Counted from the stretch's first letter, positions 16,346 through 26,097 are shown. The stretch: 64,000 bases of DNA from Bacteroides pyogenes DSM 20611 = JCM 6294 (GCF_000428105.1 NZ_KE386623.1:134670-198669), one strand, 5' to 3'. Notes: generated by a model not told the origin, from the letters alone. Numbers and translations: made by a program.

Positions 16346-18049
16346 TTACTGCATCGACAGCAGTTTACAATACATTCCGCCTTTAGCTTCGAGTTCGGCG
16401 TGCATACCCTTCTCCATAAGTTGTCCTTTCTCCATCACGATAATTTGGTGGGCATTGCGGATGGTTTGCAGGTGGTGGGCAATGACCAAGACCGTGCGGT
16501 TTCGGATAAGGGCGGACATCGCCTGCTGTATCCTGTACTCATTGACGGGATCGACATTGCTTGTTATTTCGTCCAACAGGAGGATGGGAGCGTCTTTGAG
16601 GAAGGCGCGGGCAATGGAGAGGCGTTGCTTCTGTCCGCCTGACAGTCCCAAGCCGTTTTCTCCGATTTTCGTTTCGTAACCATCTGGCAGACTGACAATG
16701 AAGTCATGTATCATCGCCTGACGTGCGGCTTCTTCGATTTCCGCCTGCGTGGCATTGCGATTGCCGACCTTGATGTTATTGGCAATGGTATCGGAAAAGA
16801 GAATGACATTCTGCATCACCACACTGATTTTACCAAGTAGATAATCATAGTCCATTTCTCGAATGTCTATACCTCCGATGCGGATACTTCCGGTCTGCGG
16901 TTCCCAGAAACGGAGTAACAGGTTAGTAATGGTTGTTTTGCCAGAACCTGACGAGCCGACAAGAGCCGTTACCGTTCCTTCGGGAACATGGAATGTGAGC
17001 TCCTTCATCTCAAAGCCTTCTTTTTCGTAATGGAATCCGACACCATCGAACGAGAGGTCGAAATGTTCCGCCGTTTTCGGTTGGTCGGGGTTGACGATAA
17101 CGGGAGCGTCCAACAGACGGGAAATGCGTTCGTAGCTGTCCTTTACCTTGATGTAGTTCAGCCAATGACTCTCCATATTGACAAAAGGTTTGTAGAATTC
17201 TTTCGAGACGATGATAAACATCAGATAAGCGAAAAGAGAAAGTTCTCCACGCCAAGTCCACCAAAGGCCGATTGTAGCCATCAGAGCGAAAGCCAATTCT
17301 ATAAGAAAGGCATATCTGCCCACGCTTACGGCCGCCTGCCGTGAGGTCTTCTTGCTGCTTTCTCCGAACTCGCTGACAGAACGGTCGAGCCTGTCACGGA
17401 ACATTCCTTTTCCTCCGAATATTTTCAGTACAGGTATGCCCTTGACATATTCCACGAAGAGGCTAACCATATCTGCCAAACCGTCTTGTGCCTCCTGTTG
17501 CGCTTTCATTCCCGAACGGATGCCCCGATACAAGGAGAAGAGGGCAATAGGAAGGATGGCGATCATCGCCAACCCCATACGCCAGTCCACACAAAACAAT
17601 CCGATACCAAGTATCAGCGCCACGATGAAATCGGCGGACATTCGCGTCCAAAGATGCCCCACAACCATCTCCATATTATCCACGTCCTTGTGTATGACAG
17701 TGCTTATCTCGCCCAGCCGTTCATTGGTATAGAAACCGAGCGAGAACATTTTCAGCTTCAAGATGATTTTCTCGCGAATGCGTTCCACGAGGTCGAAGCC
17801 GGCAAAGTGCTTGCTCATATCGGCTACGGCATTGGATATGGTTTTCAAAACCAGCAGACCACCGAGTATCCACGCTGCCGAAATTAAAGAGATGCTTTCT
17901 CCCTGTATATGACGGTCGATAAAAAACAAGACAGTGAGCATTATCGCCGTGCCACAGAGGGCATAAATTACGAAAAACAGTGCGGAGACAATCAGATGTC
18001 GCACTCCGCGGGCAGTCAGTTCATTCAATATTTTGCGTACCATTGTCAT
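16346..18049 (-). CDS. ABC half-transporter (permease-ATPase), second of the pair
   Basis: About 567 residues: N-terminal six-helix exporter-type membrane domain (VSALFFVIYALCGTAIML onward), then the ATPase domain with Walker A VGSSGSGKTTITNLLLR, signature LSGGQKQRLSIARAFL, Walker B APILLLDEITSNVD and the H-loop IAHHLQTI. The SNV after DEIT is slightly unusual. ATG 18049 overlaps the upstream gene's stop (ATGA); a GAGGAGG box suits the in-frame ATG at 18043 even better. Pairs of this type include IrtAB/YbtPQ siderophore importers and drug exporters. The TonB receptor divergently placed next to it favours uptake, which is inference. Confidence 0.85.
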   Translation of the reverse strand: MTMVRKILNELTARGVRHLIVSALFFVIYALCGTAIMLTVLFFIDRHIQGESISLISAAWILGGLLVLKTISNAVADMSKHFAGFDLVERIREKIILKLKMFSLGFYTNERLGEISTVIHKDVDNMEMVVGHLWTRMSADFIVALILGIGLFCVDWRMGLAMIAILPIALFSLYRGIRSGMKAQQEAQDGLADMVSLFVEYVKGIPVLKIFGGKGMFRDRLDRSVSEFGESSKKTSRQAAVSVGRYAFLIELAFALMATIGLWWTWRGELSLFAYLMFIIVSKEFYKPFVNMESHWLNYIKVKDSYERISRLLDAPVIVNPDQPKTAEHFDLSFDGVGFHYEKEGFEMKELTFHVPEGTVTALVGSSGSGKTTITNLLLRFWEPQTGSIRIGGIDIREMDYDYLLGKISVVMQNVILFSDTIANNIKVGNRNATQAEIEEAARQAMIHDFIVSLPDGYETKIGENGLGLSGGQKQRLSIARAFLKDAPILLLDEITSNVDPVNEYRIQQAMSALIRNRTVLVIAHHLQTIRNAHQIIVMEKGQLMEKGMHAELEAKGGMYCKLLSMQ

Positions 18050-19791
18050 ACCTCCTCTTCTTTTAATTGCCATTTGCTTACCTGCTCCTGCGTTTCCGTC
18101 ATATTACGATACAGAGGGCAGTTGTTCATCAGTTCTCCGTGCGTTCCCGTTGCCACGACCTGTCCCTTGTCCATCACGACAATACGTTCCATCTCCTGAA
18201 TGGTGTTGAGACGGTGGGCGATGGTGATGACGGTCTTGTTACGCTGCAATTCATCAAGAGCTTCTTGAATGAGTTTCTCGTTCTCCCCGTCCAATGCGGC
18301 GGTAGCTTCGTCGAGAATGACAATCGGCGAGTCTTTGAGCAACATACGCGCAATGGAAATGCGCTGTTTCTCTCCGCCGGAGAATTTTACACCCGCTTCA
18401 CCCGCCAAGGTATCGTAACCATTCGGAAGTCTCACGATAAAGTCGTGTATGCGTGCCTTTCGTGCCGCTGTTTCCACCTCCTCTTGTGTGGCGGAGGGCT
18501 TGCCGATACGGATATTGTCCCGAATGCTTGTATTGAAAAGAAATACCTCCTGTTGCACCATCGAGAAGAAATCGGCAATGTTACGTTCGGAGAGTTCCGC
18601 AAGGTTCTCGCAGCCAAGTCGAACGGTTCCGGACTGCGGTTGCCAGAAACCCATCATTAGGCTTGCCAGTGTGCTTTTGCCTGACCCCGATTCGCCCACG
18701 ATAGCCGTATGGCTGCCCTTAGGAATTTGCAGACAGACATCACACAAAGCACTGTCCTGCTTGTTCGGATAGGCGAATGTAACGTGCTCGAAACTGACAT
18801 CGGTCTGCATAGCATCCATATCCCTGTCTGCCGTATCCTTTGCAGGTATTTCGGTAATTGACTGAACCCTCGCCAACGACTGACCATAGACAATCTTGAA
18901 ATGCTGGAACGTAGCCAGTTTGGCAAAGGAAGACGAGAACAGTCCACCCAATATCAGGGCGAGAATAAAACGTGCCACGGTGAGTTCGCCCGAACTCATC
19001 AGCCATAGCCCGACAAGAGTCATCACCACGATTCCTCCCTCCAAAAACATCGTTATGAGCGTCATCGGTACGGTAACGCTGAACATACTCCGCTTCACCC
19101 AATGGATATAGTCGCGCATACCACCGAGAACTCGCTCTGTTCGGGTCTCTTCGTGGCTGAATGCTTTGATAACCGGTATTGTAGCCACATATTCCAAGAG
19201 GTCTTCCGACATCTTCTGCGTACTTTCCATAAAGTGTTGGAAACTCTTGCCCCAAAGCGTTTTGACAGCCATTTGCAAGAGAAACGCCAAGGGTAGCAGC
19301 GATATAAGTGCCAGCCCCAGCCGCCAATCCAATACCATAACAATTCCCCATAGCAAGGTGGGGAAAAGCGTTGCCGATAGGATTTCGGGCAGTCCGTGTG
19401 CCAGATAAATCTCGATTTGCTCCACGTCGTGGTTAATGATGTTCACCAAGTCGCCCACCTTACGTTCCTGAAAAAATCCGAGTGGCAAGCGTTGCAAATG
19501 ACTTATGATACGCAACCTCAATCGTGTAAGGGCATTGTAAGCCGAGCGGTGCGCCCGCCAAATCGAGGTTCCGTAAAACACACCGCGAAACAGCGCAAAC
19601 AGCAGCATTGCCGCTCCGATGCCCCAAATCATTGTAGAAGAGAGCGTTCCGCTCATCAGCCTGTCCACTGCCCACACCACGAGCAATAGGGGCAATGTGC
19701 CGAAAACAAGATGCAGTATGACCACCGCATTGGAGAGCAGGCTGCGACTCTCCCGTTCCTCATCGAGAGGCTTGATTTTTTGTTTATCCAT
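18046..19791 (-). CDS. ABC half-transporter (permease-ATPase), first of the pair
   Basis: About 581 residues from ATG 19791 (MDKQKIKPLDEE); a longer frame exists, but it would cover the promoter box at 19822-19829. Membrane domain with helices at LSNAVVILHLVFGTLPLLLV and onward; ATPase domain with Walker A VGESGSGKSTLASLMMG, signature FSGGEKQRISIARMLL, Walker B SPIVILDEATAALD and H-loop IAHRLNTI. Likely heterodimer partner of the next gene, translationally coupled by a 4-base overlap. The promoter carries the operator shared with two other operons of this region. Confidence 0.85.
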   Translation of the reverse strand: MDKQKIKPLDEERESRSLLSNAVVILHLVFGTLPLLLVVWAVDRLMSGTLSSTMIWGIGAAMLLFALFRGVFYGTSIWRAHRSAYNALTRLRLRIISHLQRLPLGFFQERKVGDLVNIINHDVEQIEIYLAHGLPEILSATLFPTLLWGIVMVLDWRLGLALISLLPLAFLLQMAVKTLWGKSFQHFMESTQKMSEDLLEYVATIPVIKAFSHEETRTERVLGGMRDYIHWVKRSMFSVTVPMTLITMFLEGGIVVMTLVGLWLMSSGELTVARFILALILGGLFSSSFAKLATFQHFKIVYGQSLARVQSITEIPAKDTADRDMDAMQTDVSFEHVTFAYPNKQDSALCDVCLQIPKGSHTAIVGESGSGKSTLASLMMGFWQPQSGTVRLGCENLAELSERNIADFFSMVQQEVFLFNTSIRDNIRIGKPSATQEEVETAARKARIHDFIVRLPNGYDTLAGEAGVKFSGGEKQRISIARMLLKDSPIVILDEATAALDGENEKLIQEALDELQRNKTVITIAHRLNTIQEMERIVVMDKGQVVATGTHGELMNNCPLYRNMTETQEQVSKWQLKEEEV

Positions 19792-19821
19792 ACATCTGTA
19801 TCGTTTTGATTTTCTAAGATG

Positions 19822-19856
19822 CAAAAGTACGGAGACGCACAGGGGTAAAATAACCC
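19822..19856 (-). promoter_or_regulatory. ABC-transporter promoter with shared GGGTTATTTTACCC operator
   Basis: On the minus strand GGGTTATTTTACCC (19843-19856) stands 28 bases upstream of the -7 box TACTTTTG (19822-19829), counted from the base before GGG. The identical 14-mer and spacing occur before the OMP-MMPL operon (24723-24736). Confidence 0.7.
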
Positions 19857-19905
19857 GAATGAGCATTACACTACTCGAAAACGATAACTTGACGCGTATA
19901 AAACT

Positions 19906-19966
19906 CAATAGGGGTATAAGTGTGAATAGTAGGGTTATTTCTTTGTTCGATAGGCGGGTAATTTTG
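19906..19966 (+). promoter_or_regulatory. TonB-receptor promoter with AraC-type operator half-sites
   Basis: TAGGG half-sites at 19909 and 19930 are 21 bases apart (two helical turns), the second continuing as AGGGTTATTT (19931-19940). The -7 box TAATTTTG is at 19959-19966, 28 bases further. The same layout is found at 24697-24757. The receptor ATG is at 19993. Confidence 0.7.
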
Positions 19967-19992
19967 TACGAGTTTTCATAAACAGATAAGAT

Positions 19993-22368
19993 ATGTCAAT
20001 CAACTCAATAGTTCATTTATACAAAAGAATGCTCATCGTCAGCATCCTATTGCTGTGGGCTTATCCGATGTTTGCACAACAACATTCCATCGAAATAAAA
20101 GTTATTGATGCAGAGAATGGTAACAGTATAGAATTTGCCACGGTGCAATGGAAAGGTCTGAACGAACCTTCGTACAAGAACGGTACAACCACAAATAAAA
20201 AAGGAGTGGCGAAACTAAATATGCCCGCCCATCAAAAACTGGTACTAAGGGTAAGTTACGTAGGTTACCAGACAATTACCGACACGATTACGGCAAATGA
20301 GAAGCGTCATACCCTGAAGTTACGTCCGGATTTGACGGAATTGGCTAATGTGGTAGTCTTCGGAAAAACAAAAGCACAGGTTATTAGAGAGTCGCCCGAA
20401 GCGGTTTCAGTGATAAATGCAAAGGAATTGCAAGGTCGCTCTGTTTCTTTAGAAACCATCTTGAACAAGACCATCGGCTTGAAAGTCGGGCAGACCGGTG
20501 GTTTGGGGAGCAGTTCGAGAATTATTGTTCACGGATTGGAAGGAAACCGCATTCAAATCCTTTGGGATGGTATTCCGATGAATACTTCGGACGGAGCCTT
20601 TTCGCTTGATGAAATTCCGATAGACATTATCGAACGGATAGAGGTCTATAAAAGCATTATCCCTGCACGTTTCGGTTGCGATGGCTTGGGTGGTGCCGTT
20701 AATATCGTTACGAAGGAGTTCAGTACGGACTATTTGGATGCCTCGTATGAATTAGGTTCTTACCAGACACACAAGGGAAGTGTCTTCTCGCGCAAGAACT
20801 TTCCCAAGAGCGGTATTTTGCTCGGTGCGGGAGGGTATTATACTTCTGCAAAGAATGATTACTCATTTAGAGTTCCCGAAAGAGAAAACCTGTTGGTGAA
20901 GCGTAACCACGACCGTTTTCGTTCGTATATGCTGAAAGGGAAAGTCGCTTTTACAAAACTTTGGTTCGATGAAATTAGTACCGAGTTCGGGTATTACAAC
21001 CGTTTTAACGAGATACAAGGAGTATTGAAGAATATCCAGCATGCTGAAAACAAATCCGGGATGTTTATGCTCGAAAGCAAACTGATAAAAAGCGGGATGC
21101 TGAACAATCGTCTTAACTTCGAGTCGCATTTCTCCCTCTCGCATACGACGAACAATTTTGTGGATACGGCACGAGTTAATCACGATTTTGAGGGAAATAT
21201 ATATCCGAGCCCGAACGGACAGGGAGAAACGGGGGACGTTCCTCACAACTCAAACGACAAAGGTTTGGAAATCAACGAACGCCTCAACCTTGATTACAAA
21301 TTGTCCACCAATCACAGTTTGAACCTAAACACGCTTATTAACTATGCCCGAAGACAACCAAGCGATGACATTGCAAGTCAGCACGCAGGATTTATTATCG
21401 GAGGATTTCCAAGCAAAAAGACCAGTGTTGTCTCGGGCTTGACTTGGGAAGCGAAACTCTTCGGCAGGAAACTGACGAATATGTTCTCTGCAAAGTATTT
21501 CCACCTCCATTCCGAGATAGAGGATTTGACTTCATACGAGATGATCGAGGCTCCGAAGAAAAAGAGCAATACGACATCGCAAATCGGCTGGATAGAGGCA
21601 ATGAAGTACGAACCGTTCAGAGGTTTTCACCTGAAAGCATCTTACCAACGGGCGATACGACTCCCCAATTCGCAAGAGTTGTTCGGCGATGGTATCATTA
21701 CCTTTCCTGCTGCCGGACTGAGACCGGAGAAAAGCCACAACTTCAATCTGGGCTTCTTGATAGACAAAAATGACATACTCGGACTGTCGCGATTGCAATT
21801 CGAGGTAAATGGCTTTTATATGCAGGTGAGCGATATGATAAAACTGATGAAACAACATATGGCAGCCGGATATGTGAATGCTGAAAAGGTACATATCAAA
21901 GGTATAGAGACTGAATTGAAACTGGATATATCGCCGACGGTCTATGCCTACGGGAACCTGACTTATCAGGACGTACGCGATGTTTTGGACTATTTGCCGG
22001 GCACCCAAGCCCCTAATCCGACAAAAGGATTGCGACTGCCGAACATCCCCTATCTGTTCGCCAACTTCGGAGCGGAATATCACAGCGACCGATTGTTCAA
22101 GAATTGGTATGTCAAGGCATTTTGGGACGGGAAGTTCACGGAAGAGTTCTTCTACTTTTGGGAACTTACCGAATTGCAGAAACGGCGTATCCCTCGCAGT
22201 TTCGTCAATGATATTGGTCTGCTATTGACCTACAAGAACAAATATTCCATCGCTTTGGAATGCCACAATCTGATGAATAAAGAAGTTTGGGACCAGTTCC
22301 GCCAACCGTTGGCAGGACGGACATTCCACCTCAAATTCAGATATGTCTTCTCGAAAGGTATTTTATAA
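19993..22368 (+). CDS. TonB-dependent outer-membrane receptor (siderophore/metal type)
   Basis: 791 residues. Signal peptide MLIVSILLLWAYPMFAQQ, then a carboxypeptidase-D-like N-terminal extension (EIKVIDAENGNSIEFATVQW), plug domain (VRESPEAVSVI-type TonB region, IIVHGLEGNRIQILWDGIP, RIEVYKSIIPARFGCDGLGGAVNIV) and a beta-barrel ending in the aromatic FRYVFSKGIL. No SusD partner follows; instead a DUF4374 lipoprotein does, the arrangement of the Bacteroides xenosiderophore system XusA-XusB. The ligand (ferric siderophore or haem) is not determined. Confidence 0.88.
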   Translation: MSINSIVHLYKRMLIVSILLLWAYPMFAQQHSIEIKVIDAENGNSIEFATVQWKGLNEPSYKNGTTTNKKGVAKLNMPAHQKLVLRVSYVGYQTITDTITANEKRHTLKLRPDLTELANVVVFGKTKAQVIRESPEAVSVINAKELQGRSVSLETILNKTIGLKVGQTGGLGSSSRIIVHGLEGNRIQILWDGIPMNTSDGAFSLDEIPIDIIERIEVYKSIIPARFGCDGLGGAVNIVTKEFSTDYLDASYELGSYQTHKGSVFSRKNFPKSGILLGAGGYYTSAKNDYSFRVPERENLLVKRNHDRFRSYMLKGKVAFTKLWFDEISTEFGYYNRFNEIQGVLKNIQHAENKSGMFMLESKLIKSGMLNNRLNFESHFSLSHTTNNFVDTARVNHDFEGNIYPSPNGQGETGDVPHNSNDKGLEINERLNLDYKLSTNHSLNLNTLINYARRQPSDDIASQHAGFIIGGFPSKKTSVVSGLTWEAKLFGRKLTNMFSAKYFHLHSEIEDLTSYEMIEAPKKKSNTTSQIGWIEAMKYEPFRGFHLKASYQRAIRLPNSQELFGDGIITFPAAGLRPEKSHNFNLGFLIDKNDILGLSRLQFEVNGFYMQVSDMIKLMKQHMAAGYVNAEKVHIKGIETELKLDISPTVYAYGNLTYQDVRDVLDYLPGTQAPNPTKGLRLPNIPYLFANFGAEYHSDRLFKNWYVKAFWDGKFTEEFFYFWELTELQKRRIPRSFVNDIGLLLTYKNKYSIALECHNLMNKEVWDQFRQPLAGRTFHLKFRYVFSKGIL

Positions 22369-22386
22369 TTCTAAACATAAATAAAA

Positions 22387-23568
22387 ATGAGAACAACAAC
22401 ATTGAAGAACATAGCCCTTTCTGCTATGCTGGTCGGCTCCATAGGGCTGACGTCCTGCGACAAAAATGATGACCCCAAACCAACGCCCAACGAGGTGCAA
22501 CAGCATTTTGCCTTTGTGCATTATGTGGACAAAAGTGCTTACGTCGGCACGTTCGGTGATTTGACACCTCAAGCTACCGACAACAAGAAAGCATTCGAAT
22601 TTGGCTTTGGGTGTTATCTCTTCGCAAAAGGAAACACGGTACTTGTGCCCGAAGGGAAATTCGGAGATAAGGTACATAAGTTTACAAGAGGGGCGCACGG
22701 CGAACTTCTAAAAGCAGGTACGATGACCTTTGAACAGATGGCGCAACCCGGAGAAATCAATTTTATCGACGAGCAGCGGGCATATGTCGCTTTGCACGGA
22801 AGGGGAAAGATTGTGCTAATCAATACCGCTACGTTGCAAAAAGAGGATGAAATCGACCTCTCGCCTTATGCCGTTCAGGACAATAATCCCGACCCCGGTT
22901 GCAACGTCATTCGAGACGGAAAGATGTATGTAGCCCTCAACCAGCTCAATTCGCCCCACACCTCCGTACCGGGGACGGGTGCAGAGGTGGCTGTTATTGA
23001 CCTTAAAACGAAAAAGACCGAAGTCATCAAGGACAGTCGCACAAGTGTTGTCGGATTGTTTCGTCACTCCGATGCCTTTATGGACGAGCGGGGCGACATC
23101 TACTTTTACAGTGCGGGCAACAACTTCAACGTTGCCAATAAGGAAGGTTTCCTGCGTATCCGCAAAGGAAGCGACCAATGGGACGCCGACTACCTGTTCA
23201 ACCTGTCGAAGACAACCATAAAAGGGATTGGCAAAACGGGGCAGTATATGATTAAGTCTTACTATGCGGGCAATGGCATTGTATATAGTTGCTTGAAAGT
23301 AACGGATACGGAATTCGGAATACTCAAGAAAGACTTCCAACCCGTGAAAATCGACATTTGGAACAAAACCATCGAAAAACTTGATTTGCCGATGACCGAC
23401 AGCAACGGCTCTTTTGCCATAACCCGCTACAAAGATTTCATCGTCTTTGGTATGACGTGCAATAACGGAACGGGCTACTATACCTACAATACCAAGACGG
23501 GCGAATGCTCCCAAACTCCCGTTGTTACTGCCGTGGGAGTACCCTCAAGTTTAGTTGCGTTTGAGTAA
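22387..23568 (+). CDS. DUF4374 surface lipoprotein (XusB-like)
   Basis: 393 residues with a lipoprotein signal peptide: hydrophobic ALSAMLVGSIGL and lipobox LTSC followed by DKNDD, a Bacteroides surface-export-like acidic stretch. The mature part looks like a beta-propeller (repeated GRGKIVLINTATLQKEDEI, GAEVAVIDLKTKKTEVI). DUF4374 includes XusB of B. thetaiotaomicron, which captures enterobactin-type siderophores for the XusA receptor. It starts 18 bases after the receptor stop, so it is the same operon; a perfect terminator closes the operon at 23579-23616. Confidence 0.82.
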   Translation: MRTTTLKNIALSAMLVGSIGLTSCDKNDDPKPTPNEVQQHFAFVHYVDKSAYVGTFGDLTPQATDNKKAFEFGFGCYLFAKGNTVLVPEGKFGDKVHKFTRGAHGELLKAGTMTFEQMAQPGEINFIDEQRAYVALHGRGKIVLINTATLQKEDEIDLSPYAVQDNNPDPGCNVIRDGKMYVALNQLNSPHTSVPGTGAEVAVIDLKTKKTEVIKDSRTSVVGLFRHSDAFMDERGDIYFYSAGNNFNVANKEGFLRIRKGSDQWDADYLFNLSKTTIKGIGKTGQYMIKSYYAGNGIVYSCLKVTDTEFGILKKDFQPVKIDIWNKTIEKLDLPMTDSNGSFAITRYKDFIVFGMTCNNGTGYYTYNTKTGECSQTPVVTAVGVPSSLVAFE

Positions 23569-23578
23569 ATCCCTATCG

Positions 23579-23616
23579 CAAGAGTATTCCCTCAAAAAGG
23601 AATACTCTTGTTTTTT
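23579..23616 (+). terminator. Terminator after the receptor-lipoprotein operon
   Basis: A perfect 12-bp stem CAAGAGTATTCC (23579-23590)/GGAATACTCTTG (23599-23610) with an 8-nt loop and six T. Confidence 0.9.
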
Positions 23617-23707
23617 ATAGAGCATGTGATTCAACAAGGATAAAAATATAAGAAAATCCTCTTTTTTATCCTTGCTTATTTGTAAATTTGCAGAAAGGTA
23701 TAATGAT

Positions 23708-24688
23708 ATGACCATAGAATTTTGTGCAATCAATAAGCCAGAAGATTGGATGGAGATGGTTGCCGAGCAATTCGGCACATCGGTAACGAACGATGGTTTT
23801 ACCGTTCCGCCCTCAGTGGGCAGTGGCTTTTTCAAGCAATACTACCCGTTGTCATGGATCACATTGACCTACATCAGTTTCGTGTCATACGAACCGATGA
23901 CAATGGTGCGTCGCTCGGTGGAAAACTCGAAATGGATTCCCGTGATGTTCTATATCAACGAGCATAAGCACGAGCAGATTATCGGCACAAGCACAAAAAC
24001 GGTCGGGGTGGACACGCTCGACGGTATCTTTATGCCTTCAAGCAATATCCCTACGGAATGGACTTTCGCTCCCAAACGACAGTATGAAAACATCACATTG
24101 ACCTTCAACAAGGATTGGATAGAGCAAATGGATACGGCTTGCGAAACCTACATCGGTCGGTTGCTTCGGTCGGACAAGTCTTTTTATCTCTTCGAGACTA
24201 TCACACCTGCGATGCAACAAGTATTGGACGGTATCAAGGCGATAACCAAAAGCGATGCGCCTTTCTCTCCCCTCCATTTGCATGGAAAGGCAATAGAACT
24301 GCTGACAATATTTCTTGAAAAAATCGAAAAACGTTCGGAGGTAAAATCTCTTTCCAACTTGAATTTGAACGATGTGGAGGCTGTCTTTCGTGTCCGTCGT
24401 CAGATATTACAAAGTTTGAACAATGTACCGAGCATTCCCGAACTGGCACGTGAAGTGGCAATGAGCAGCTCCAAACTACAAAAGTGTTTCAAACAGGTTA
24501 TTGGAAAAGCCATCGCCGAGTATGCCCTATCCGAAAAGATGGAATGGGCAAAACGTTTGCTTTCCACTCGTCTTTACTCTGTATCCGAAGTAGGCTATAA
24601 AGTCGGATATGCCAATCTCAGCCACTTCACAGAGGCTTTCCGCAAATATCATAAGATAAATCCCAAGCAATATCTCAACTCTTTGTAG
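23708..24688 (+). CDS. AraC-family transcriptional regulator
   Basis: About 326 residues from ATG 23708 (MTIEFCAINKPEDW); the TAAATTTG box at about 23691 argues against the longer frame. The C-terminal double helix-turn-helix is clear: IPELAREVAMSSSKLQKCFK and LYSVSEVGYKVGYANLSHFT, ending FRKYHKINPKQYLN. The N-terminal sensor half is not recognised but has a PchR-like overall plan (siderophore-sensing AraC regulators); this is inference. It is placed between the two operons it is likely to control, and the repeats TAGGG-N16-TAGGG before them have the spacing usual for AraC direct-repeat sites. Confidence 0.88.
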   Translation: MTIEFCAINKPEDWMEMVAEQFGTSVTNDGFTVPPSVGSGFFKQYYPLSWITLTYISFVSYEPMTMVRRSVENSKWIPVMFYINEHKHEQIIGTSTKTVGVDTLDGIFMPSSNIPTEWTFAPKRQYENITLTFNKDWIEQMDTACETYIGRLLRSDKSFYLFETITPAMQQVLDGIKAITKSDAPFSPLHLHGKAIELLTIFLEKIEKRSEVKSLSNLNLNDVEAVFRVRRQILQSLNNVPSIPELAREVAMSSSKLQKCFKQVIGKAIAEYALSEKMEWAKRLLSTRLYSVSEVGYKVGYANLSHFTEAFRKYHKINPKQYLNSL

Positions 24689-24696
24689 ATTTGACA

Positions 24697-24757
24697 CAAT
24701 AGGGATATTACTTACCGTTTAAGGGTTATTTTACCCTAAGCAATCTTTCGAACTTTG
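24697..24757 (+). promoter_or_regulatory. OMP-MMPL operon promoter with the shared operator
   Basis: CAATAGGG at 24697 and AGGGTTATTT at 24722 are 25 bases apart, exactly as CAATAGGG (19906) and AGGGTTATTT (19931) before the TonB receptor. The -7-like GAACTTTG (24750-24757) is again 28 bases after the second half-site. GGGTTATTTTACCC (24723-24736) is also the exact copy of the ABC operator. Confidence 0.7.
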
Positions 24758-24775
24758 CCTGCAAAACATCAGGCA

Positions 24776-26071
24776 ATGAAAATAACGACATTTAAGTTTC
24801 AGCTTTTTGCCGGAGTAACAATCTTTTCATTGTTTTCCGGTATTTCTGTTTATGCGCAATCTCCGAATGAAACAGACTCTCTCCAGACAGAAGAGATTTC
24901 GTCGGATAATCGCATTAAAATCAATGGTTATCTCCGTGCAGGAATTTTCGGAGGAGAAAAAGAAATACGCAATTACTACGGAGAGGGTGCCTTGAAATTG
25001 GAAGTTCCCATCGGCATGAATGCTTCCGCCTTTTCGGAAGTCCGTTACAGAGCCGATGGCAACAACAATCATAAGTTCGACATCCGCGAGGCTTATGTAA
25101 ATCTTAATCTTGGCAAGTTCGATTTTCGTGTGGGTGAGCAAATCGTTCTCTGGGGACGGGCAGACGGTTTCAATCCGACCAATAACGTTACACCCCAAGA
25201 CTTTTGTGTATTCTCACCGGAGGAAGACGATAAACGTCTGGGAAATTTTATCGTGAAAGGAGTCTTTAATCCTTATCCGTTCCGTATCGAAGTGGATTGG
25301 ATACCCGTTTACAAATCGTCATTGTTCCCATTCATCGGAAAGCCTATGGGAGATGGGATTGTATGGAAGAATGAAAAACAGCCTTACCGATGGAAAGACC
25401 AGTCTTTCGGAGTGAAAATAGATTTGGAAAAACCGTCTTTCGACCTCTCTCTTTCCTATTACAACGGGTTACATAAATTTCCCGGCATCGCTTATGAGAA
25501 GACTCCTTCTGAAATCCTTTTGTCGCAAAAGCCCTATCGGGTGCATGTTGTCGGAATGGACTTTTCCACCTCATTGGGCAACTACGGATTAAGAGGCGAG
25601 TTTGCCTGTTCACTCCCCGACAAAGGCAATAATCCCATCTATTCTGTTCCCAACAAGCAGATGGAATATACAATAGGGATTGACCGAAGTTGGGATGCTT
25701 TCAGCTTGATTGTGCAATATATAGGTAAGTATATTCCGGACTTAAAGTCTGACATCAAAGGCAACCCGATGGAACGGAAACTTAACTCGCTGAATCGTAT
25801 CGTCTTCACGCAGCACGAGCGTTGGAATCATTCGGTTTCGGTCAGACCTGCACTGTCATTACTCCACGAAACATTGAACGTAGAACTGCTCGGACTGTGC
25901 CAGTTCAGTACAAAAGAATACTTCTTCCAACCCAAGGTTCGCTATGCCATAGCCGATGCCGTTACACTCACGGTGGGAGGTCAGTTGTTTTACGGACCGG
26001 ACGACCGCCTGTTTGGGATATTGGAAAAGACCAAGAACTCGGTTTTTACGGAGTTGAAAGTTTCGTTTTAG
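24776..26071 (+). CDS. Outer-membrane beta-barrel protein (DUF1302-like) of an MMPL operon
   Basis: About 431 residues from ATG 24776, which gives the signal peptide FKFQLFAGVTIFSLFSGISVYAQ. The mature part is rich in alternating barrel strands (NRIKINGYLRAGIFGG, YVNLNLGKFDFRVGEQIVLW with the GEQxxxWG motif, FNPTNNVTPQDF) and ends FTELKVSF. The GxxxxxWGxxDGxxPxN pattern is that of DUF1302-type outer-membrane proteins. It forms an operon with the RND pump and the LolA-like protein, so it may be the outer-membrane exit or acceptor of the exported compound. Confidence 0.72.
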   Translation: MKITTFKFQLFAGVTIFSLFSGISVYAQSPNETDSLQTEEISSDNRIKINGYLRAGIFGGEKEIRNYYGEGALKLEVPIGMNASAFSEVRYRADGNNNHKFDIREAYVNLNLGKFDFRVGEQIVLWGRADGFNPTNNVTPQDFCVFSPEEDDKRLGNFIVKGVFNPYPFRIEVDWIPVYKSSLFPFIGKPMGDGIVWKNEKQPYRWKDQSFGVKIDLEKPSFDLSLSYYNGLHKFPGIAYEKTPSEILLSQKPYRVHVVGMDFSTSLGNYGLRGEFACSLPDKGNNPIYSVPNKQMEYTIGIDRSWDAFSLIVQYIGKYIPDLKSDIKGNPMERKLNSLNRIVFTQHERWNHSVSVRPALSLLHETLNVELLGLCQFSTKEYFFQPKVRYAIADAVTLTVGGQLFYGPDDRLFGILEKTKNSVFTELKVSF

Positions 26072-26097
26072 ATTATCTAATCTCAAAATAATATCGA

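Noticed and set aside
19095-19689. Long frames opposite the ABC transporter genes
   Set aside because: Antisense shadows; the ABC frames carry all ATPase motifs.
16346-19791. Drug-efflux identity of the ABC pair
   Set aside because: Not excluded by sequence, but the shared operator with a TonB receptor makes a metal/siderophore role more likely; no specific drug claim is made.
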